The notes under the pieces: model-generated
Told to the model about the DNA's origin: nothing
Seen by the model: only the letters and a program-made list of their open reading frames with translations
The model's database searches: none
Source of the DNA: an uncultured Alphaproteobacteria bacterium
GTDB lineage: Bacteria > Pseudomonadota > Alphaproteobacteria > Rhizobiales > Aestuariivirgaceae
Reading direction: 5' to 3'
NCBI GenBank assembly: GCA_937872985.1
Contig: CALMUW010000057.1
Location: 1-35,692 of the forward strand
Length of the DNA: 35,692 nt
Program-made: the position numbers and the translations under genes
Shown here: positions 31,441 through 35,692 of the stretch, in pieces
Numbering within the stretch: the first letter of the stretch is position 1
Layout: each line of letters opens with the position of its first letter

Positions 31441-32085
31441 CTAGCTCTGGAAGAAACCGAGCGGCGGCAGCGCCATGCCCACGGGCGTATGGGCATCAGC
31501 TTCGGCCGCCCCCACCGCCATGCGGGTGGGAATGACCCCGCCCCACACCGGCCAGTCCACATCCTCGGGGTCATCGCCGGGCGGGCCGCTCCTGATCTTG
31601 GCGGAGGCCTCATTGAGATCGAGACCGAGAATGGTGGTGGCCTTGAGGTCAGCCTCCGTCATCGGCTTCAAGCTGTCCCAGCGGCCCGGATAAAGCTGGT
31701 CGGTGAAGGCCTTGAGCCGGGCGATCTTGTCCTCCCGCGCCGTCACCTTGAAGGCCGTGCCCAGGGCCATGACCGAGCGGTAGTTGCAGGAGTGGTTGAA
31801 GGCCCGCCGGGCCAGCACCATGCCATCCAGCACAAACACGCTGACGCACACCGGCATGGCCTCGGCCTTTTCCATGGCCCGGCTGGCGGCAGAGCCGTGC
31901 CAATAGATGTGATGGCCCTCGCGCCATTGCAGGGTGGGCGTGGCGAAGGGCTGGCCCTCCACCACATAGGCCACCGTGCACAGGGGCTGGGCGTCGAGAA
32001 TGGCGTGGATGGTGGCAAGCTCATAGTGGGCGCGCTTGTTCATGCGCCTGAGGCGGGTGCGGGGCGAGGGGGCCGTGGCGGTCAT
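31441..32085 (-). CDS. PNPOx-like FMN-binding split-barrel protein
   Basis: 214 residues; AGGATC lies seven bases before the ATG. LDAQPLCTVAYVVEGQPFAT, REGHHIYWHGSAASRAMEKA, VCVSVFVLDGMVLARRAFNH, NYRSVMALGTAFKVTAREDK are typical of the pyridoxamine 5'-phosphate oxidase-like flavin proteins (Pfam PNPOx families; the Nim-type group). These bind FMN or F420 and reduce small substrates. Divergent from a MocR-type regulator (74 bp between starts), a very common pairing, so it is probably that regulator's target. Confidence 0.85.
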   Translation of the reverse strand: MTATAPSPRTRLRRMNKRAHYELATIHAILDAQPLCTVAYVVEGQPFATPTLQWREGHHIYWHGSAASRAMEKAEAMPVCVSVFVLDGMVLARRAFNHSCNYRSVMALGTAFKVTAREDKIARLKAFTDQLYPGRWDSLKPMTEADLKATTILGLDLNEASAKIRSGPPGDDPEDVDWPVWGGVIPTRMAVGAAEADAHTPVGMALPPLGFFQS

Positions 32086-32125
32086 GGGATGATCCTGTTC
32101 TTGCAGGGGGAAAGCTGCCTGCGCT

Positions 32126-32147
32126 ATGGTCTGGACGAAAGGACCAA
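32126..32147. promoter_or_regulatory. Candidate MocR operator
   Basis: TGGTC, 10 bases, GGACCA (32127-32146) is an inverted repeat between the divergent PNPOx-like and MocR genes, in the place and with the TGGTC/GACCA form that MocR proteins use. Confidence 0.5.
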
Positions 32148-32158
32148 TTCACCCGCCA

Positions 32159-33595
32159 ATGGCCAGACCGCTTTCCGCTCCCTCGACGCTCGACCTTGGC
32201 GTGGACCGCCATGACCGCGAGCCCATCCAGCAACAGATCGCGCGCCAGATCCGCGAGCTGGTGCTGAGCGGCCGACTGGCTCCGCAGGCCAAGCTGCCCT
32301 CCACCCGCAGCCTGGCGGAAGAACTGGGCGTGGCCCGCGCCACGGCGGTGGAGGCCTATGAGCAACTGGCGGGCGAGGGCTATATCGAAACCCGCTCCGG
32401 CTCGGGCACGCGCGTGGCCGCCGTGCTGCCGGAGGTGTTGCTCAATGCCGCCCCGCAATTGACTGCCCGCCGCGCGCCGCCGCCGCCGCGCTTGAAGCGC
32501 GAACCGGCGCGGCCCTTCCGCACCGGCCTCGTCGACTGGGACCATTTCCCCCATGACGACTGGGGCCGCAGCCTGGGCCGCTTCTGGCGCAACCCGCCCA
32601 TTGCCGTGCTGGAGCATCACGATCCCTTCGGCTGGCTGCCCCTGCGCGCCGCCATCGCCCGCCATCTCTATGAATGGCGCGGCATTGCCGTGGTGCCGGA
32701 ACAGGTGGTCATCACTGCCGGGGGGCTGGATGCCTTCGATCTCATCCGCCGCACCATCCTGAAGCCCGGCGATGCCATCTGGCTGGAGGATCCGGGCTAT
32801 GCCACGGCGCGCCGGGTCTTTGCCCAGGGCGGGGCCGCGGTCGTGCCCGTCGCCACCGATGGCGAAGGCCTGGTGGTGGCGCGCGGGCGCGAGCTGGCCG
32901 GTCATGCCAAAGCCGCCTTCGTCACCCCCGCCCGGCAATATCCCACCGGCGTCACCATGCCCCTGTCGCGGCGGCTGGAACTTCTGGACTGGGCCAAGGC
33001 CGCCCAGGCCATGGTCATCGAGGACGACTATGACAGCGAGTTCCGCTATGTCGGACGGCCGCTGCCCGCCCTCATGAGCCTCGATACCCAGGGCCGGGTC
33101 ATCTATTCCGGCACCTTCTCAAAGGTCTTCTCTCCCATCATCCGGCTTGGTTTTCTGGCCGTGCCAAAGGCTCTGGCCCCGGCCTTCCGCGAGGGCCGCC
33201 TGAGCCATGGTGCCCCGCCCTCGCTCATGGTTCAGCCCGCGCTCGCGGACTTCATCGAGTCCGGCGCCTTTGCCATCCACATCCGCCGCATGCGCCGCAT
33301 CTATGCCGTCCGGCGCAAGGCCCTGCTGGCCGCACTCGCCCCCGATGATGGATTGCTCTACCACATCGACGCCGCGCCCTCGGGTCTCACCCTCCTGCTC
33401 CGCCTGCCGCCGGGCGTCAGTGACGAAGCCGTGGCCAAGCGACTCAAGGCGGCGGGCATCGAGGCGCTCACCCTCTCGTCGCATTACGCCAACCCGTCCC
33501 GCGATCACGGCCTGCTCCTCAGTTTCGCGGGCTTCGATGACCAGCAACTGGCCCGGGCCGGCCAGCGCCTCCGGGACATATTGTCAGACAATTGA
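32159..33595 (+). CDS. MocR/PdxR-type GntR regulator with aminotransferase domain
   Basis: 478 residues from ATG 32159; an upstream ATG at 32126 falls in the operator. N-terminal GntR winged helix: QQIARQIRELVLSGRLAPQA, LPSTRSLAEELGVARATAVE, AYEQLAGEGYIETRSGSGTR. From about 125 a fold-type I aminotransferase domain: VITAGGLDAFDLIRR, PGYATARRVFAQGG, TPARQYPTGVTMPL, EDDYDSEFRY, and the PLP Lys in YSGTFSKVFSPIIRLGF. The protein should sense PLP or an amino compound and control the divergent flavoprotein gene. Confidence 0.92.
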   Translation: MARPLSAPSTLDLGVDRHDREPIQQQIARQIRELVLSGRLAPQAKLPSTRSLAEELGVARATAVEAYEQLAGEGYIETRSGSGTRVAAVLPEVLLNAAPQLTARRAPPPPRLKREPARPFRTGLVDWDHFPHDDWGRSLGRFWRNPPIAVLEHHDPFGWLPLRAAIARHLYEWRGIAVVPEQVVITAGGLDAFDLIRRTILKPGDAIWLEDPGYATARRVFAQGGAAVVPVATDGEGLVVARGRELAGHAKAAFVTPARQYPTGVTMPLSRRLELLDWAKAAQAMVIEDDYDSEFRYVGRPLPALMSLDTQGRVIYSGTFSKVFSPIIRLGFLAVPKALAPAFREGRLSHGAPPSLMVQPALADFIESGAFAIHIRRMRRIYAVRRKALLAALAPDDGLLYHIDAAPSGLTLLLRLPPGVSDEAVAKRLKAAGIEALTLSSHYANPSRDHGLLLSFAGFDDQQLARAGQRLRDILSDN

Positions 33596-33683
33596 CGGGG
33601 CGCGGCGATTGGCAGCAGGGCTGCCCGCGCCAATTGCGCTGCTTTGCCGCAAGCCCTGACCATCATTCGCCATAAAGCGCGAT

Positions 33684-33851
33684 ATGGTGAGCATCATGCG
33701 TCGGCATTTCTTAGCCATAACCGGTGCGGTGCTCATCACCCTTGCAGCGATCATCGCCATGATCGGTGGTGGTGGCGTCATTCCCGGCGTTGACAGCACG
33801 CCGACGGCCTCCCTCTCCGCGCCCGCCCCGCCATCCACGCCATCCAGGTAA
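33684..33851 (+). CDS. Small single-pass membrane protein (hypothetical)
   Basis: 55 residues: MVSIMRRHFLAITGAVLITL, a hydrophobic helix with basic residues before it, then GGGG and a Pro/Ser/Thr/Ala-rich tail (PTASLSAPAPPSTPSR). The second ATG (33696) is an equally good start. No ribosome site is clear. Convergent with moaA. It could be a lipid-free signal-anchored peptide or simply a chance frame. Confidence 0.4.
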   Translation: MVSIMRRHFLAITGAVLITLAAIIAMIGGGGVIPGVDSTPTASLSAPAPPSTPSR

Positions 33852-33860
33852 TGACCGGTT

Positions 33861-34868
33861 TCAGCCGCCCGTCACATTCATGTGGCGCGCCAGGGCCGGG
33901 CGGTTGTTGTCGCGGTCGATGACGAAGTCATGGCCTCGCGGCTTGCGCGCAATGGCCGCCGCGATGGCCGCATGCAGGGCCTCATCGCCTTCGGATGCGC
34001 GTAATGGGGCGCGCAGGTCCGCGGCATCCTCCTGACCAAGGCAGAGATAGAGCGTGCCGGTGCAGGTCAGCCGCACCCGGTTGCAGCTTTCGCAGAAGTT
34101 GTGGCTGAGCGGGGTGATGAAGCCGAGCCTGCCGCCGGTTTCCTTCACCATCACATAGCGCGCCGGCCCGCCGGTGCGATAATCGCTCTCGGTCAGGCTG
34201 AAATCCTGCGCCAGCCGCTCGCGCACCAGCGACAGCGGCAGGTAATGGTCGGTGCGGTCGCCCTCCACATCACCCATGGGCATGGTCTCGATCAGGGTAA
34301 AATCCATGCCCTCGCCATGGGCAAAGCGGATCATCTCCGGCAATTCACCCTCGTTGACGCCCTTCAGCGCCACCGCATTGAGCTTGATCCGGATGCCCGC
34401 CTTCTGGGCGGCGCGGATGCCCGCCAGCACCTTGCCGATCTCGCCCCAGCGGGTGATCTGGCGAAAGCGCTCCGGGTTCAGTGTGTCGAGCGAGACATTG
34501 ATCCGCCGCACGCCATGGTCCGCCAGGGGCGCGGCGAATTTTTCCAGCAGATTGCCATTGGTGGTGAGCGTCACTTCGTCCAGCGTGCCTGCCGCCAGAT
34601 GCCGCCCCAGGTCTTTCACCAGCGTCATCAGCCCCTTGCGCACCAGCGGCTCACCCCCGGTCAGGCGGATGCGCTTCACCCCGCGCGCCACGAAGGCGGA
34701 ACACACCCGGTCCAGTTCCTCCAGGGTCAGAAGATCGCGCTTGGGCAGGAAGCTCATGTCCTCCGCCATGCAATAGACACAGCGCAGGTCGCAGCGGTCG
34801 GTCACCGACACACGCAGGTAAGTGACCTGCCGTCCAAAGGGGTCGGTAAGGGTGGAGGGAAATGCCAT
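33861..34868 (-). CDS. moaA: GTP 3',8-cyclase
   Basis: 335 residues. MoaA is a radical SAM enzyme that starts molybdenum cofactor synthesis from [11 protein letters not shown] binds the SAM cluster (C-x3-C-x2-C), [12 protein letters not shown] contacts SAM, and [20 protein letters not shown] supplies the second cluster's Cys. The C-terminus ends in Gly-Gly, the tail MoaC needs. All motifs are intact. No moaC or mobAB is adjacent, so it is separated from the other Moco genes. Confidence 0.96.
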   Translation of the reverse strand: MAFPSTLTDPFGRQVTYLRVSVTDRCDLRCVYCMAEDMSFLPKRDLLTLEELDRVCSAFVARGVKRIRLTGGEPLVRKGLMTLVKDLGRHLAAGTLDEVTLTTNGNLLEKFAAPLADHGVRRINVSLDTLNPERFRQITRWGEIGKVLAGIRAAQKAGIRIKLNAVALKGVNEGELPEMIRFAHGEGMDFTLIETMPMGDVEGDRTDHYLPLSLVRERLAQDFSLTESDYRTGGPARYVMVKETGGRLGFITPLSHNFCESCNRVRLTCTGTLYLCLGQEDAADLRAPLRASEGDEALHAAIAAAIARKPRGHDFVIDRDNNRPALARHMNVTGG

Positions 34869-35014
34869 GGCCCATTTTCCGGGCGGGATAGGTAAGGGTC
34901 AACTGACTTTTCGGCAACATTGTTCACCTTGTTGTTGGAAACCGGTCCTCGCGGTGCCGCCGTTAACCACAAGGCAATGGCGTCCCGCCAGACTGCGCCA
35001 CAAGTGAGTGAGCC
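34869..35014. other. Divergent intergenic region
   Basis: 146 bp between moaA and the cupin-like gene. No Moco riboswitch-like structure is evident. Confidence 0.4.
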
Positions 35015-35581
35015 ATGGTTGATCCTTTTCCCGATGATGTAAGTGCCGACCTGCGCTGGTTTCTGGCGGCGCTGGCGCGCGGGCTGCTGCGCGCGGGTGA
35101 GCCTGCGGTCACCCGCATCCTTGGCCGTCTGGCCGGGCAGGATTTGGCCGACGCCGCCGTGGTGCCGCCGCAACCGCATCCGCAGGAAGTGACCGCCTAT
35201 CTGGCCCCCGCCATTGCCGAGGCGGTGTTGAACCAGCCCGAGGTGGCCGCGTCTCTCGCCGCCCTCAGCGAGCATTTTCACTGGTTGCCGGGCACCGGCG
35301 CTGCCGGTCTGACCCAGATCATCGGTCCCCAGGGCTTCATGGCGGGCGATGGTCTGCGGCTCGATCTCGTTCTTCTCGCGCCGGGTGTGCATCAGCCCCT
35401 GCCGGTGGCCGGGGGTGAGTCCCTGTGGTGGCCGCTCACCGGTCCATCGCGCTTCGTCAATGGCCACGAAACCACGCTGGCGCCTTGCACGGTTGCCGCC
35501 GCCGCCGCCGGTTCCACGCCCGCTGCGGTGGCAGGCCGCCTGCCGCTCCTTGGCCTGTGGCTGTCGGATGACAAGGCCTAG
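35015..35581 (+). CDS. Degenerate cupin related to the DMSP-lyase family
   Basis: 188 residues. The segment HFHWLPGTGAAGLTQIIGPQ, GDGLRLDLVLLAPGVHQPLP, GGESLWWPLTG matches, by layout, the DMSP-lyase (DddL/Q/W-type) cupin pattern in which RLxLxLLGPG is followed by YPAHHHPAEEIYYxLSG. Here the His-rich metal site is replaced by HQPLPVAGGESLWW: only one His and the Glu-like position remain. The N-terminal 75 residues are helical. It is therefore unlikely to be a working metal-dependent lyase. The family link is by eye only. Confidence 0.55.
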   Translation: MVDPFPDDVSADLRWFLAALARGLLRAGEPAVTRILGRLAGQDLADAAVVPPQPHPQEVTAYLAPAIAEAVLNQPEVAASLAALSEHFHWLPGTGAAGLTQIIGPQGFMAGDGLRLDLVLLAPGVHQPLPVAGGESLWWPLTGPSRFVNGHETTLAPCTVAAAAAGSTPAAVAGRLPLLGLWLSDDKA

Positions 35582-35598
35582 ATGTGAGCTTTCAATAG

Positions 35599-35692
35599 GT
35601 TGTCCATCCGGGCGTTCCGTCGGAGACTGATGTTGCAAGACGACAGCAACCTCAGGAGAACCCGGATGAACATCCACAAGAATGCGCGAACG
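35599..35692 (+). mobile_element. Left end of an IS481-family insertion sequence, cut by window edge
   Basis: The IS481 terminal region (TGTCCATCCGGGCGTTCCG, from 35603) precedes an ATG at 35665 with GGAGAACCCGG as ribosome site. The nine visible codons read MNIHKNART, the standard start of IS481 transposases. Confidence 0.8.
35665..35692 (+). CDS. IS481-family transposase, first residues only
   Basis: Only MNIHKNART is visible before the edge. This start is characteristic of IS481-family DDE transposases, which carry an N-terminal helix-turn-helix and a C-terminal integrase core. Nothing more can be said. Confidence 0.75.

Noticed and set aside
34869..35014. Molybdenum cofactor riboswitch before moaA
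   Set aside because: The region is short and I could not find the paired elements; such riboswitches are mostly from other groups.

Overview
The window looks like a piece of a GC-rich alphaproteobacterial genome. The evidence is the gene content (short cobS/cobT pair, clan AA aspartic protease of the TIGR02281 type, PleC/PdhS-like histidine kinase, Mrp/ApbC, DUF3768, IS5/IS427 and IS481 elements) and a type II-C CRISPR repeat and tracrRNA of the alphaproteobacterial kind. No finer taxonomic call is justified from sequence alone.

The window has two unlike halves. Positions 1 to about 18,990 are accessory DNA of mixed base composition. They read as a genomic island inserted at the 5' end of dusA: a tyrosine integrase (17680-18810, minus) starts about 150 bp from dusA and points away from it. 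From left to right the island holds: an IS5/IS427-type element running off the left edge; a small cluster of tyrosine recombinase, DUF3768 protein and putative papain-like protein; two SHOCT-tailed membrane proteins divergent from an XRE regulator; a plasmid- or phage-like replication cassette (a 28-bp-period iteron array, an AlpA-like HTH protein, a Rep-like protein and a DUF927 P-loop protein); a hipBA toxin-antitoxin pair behind three evenly spaced palindromes; and a complete-looking type II-C CRISPR-Cas locus (19 repeats on the plus strand, cas9-cas1-cas2 on the minus strand, tracrRNA on the plus strand beyond cas9).

The II-C locus is bracketed by two direct copies of one composite relic, a type I-E CRISPR remnant fused to a fragment of an IS3-family transposase. 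This suggests a past duplication or recombination event that could also excise the whole II-C locus.

Positions 18,956-35,600 are ordinary dense, GC-rich chromosome: dusA, an outer-membrane beta-barrel protein, a periplasmic-type aspartic protease, divergent cobS and cobT, a hybrid-less sensor kinase, mrp/apbC, a membrane-anchored acidic protein, a GST-like protein, two tandem M20 dipeptidases with an NTF2-like protein, a PNPOx-like flavoprotein divergent from a MocR regulator, moaA, a degenerate cupin, and the start of an IS481 element at the right edge. About 100 bp inside the first M20 gene (28838-28939) is almost pure G and C yet keeps exact length against its tandem paralogue. It is most likely a base-calling or assembly artefact.

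The most interesting signals are the iteron/AlpA/Rep/DUF927 cassette, the composite relic repeats flanking the II-C system, promoter-like sequences carried in every II-C repeat, the four-cysteine HNH domain of the Cas9, and the phased operators in front of hipBA.
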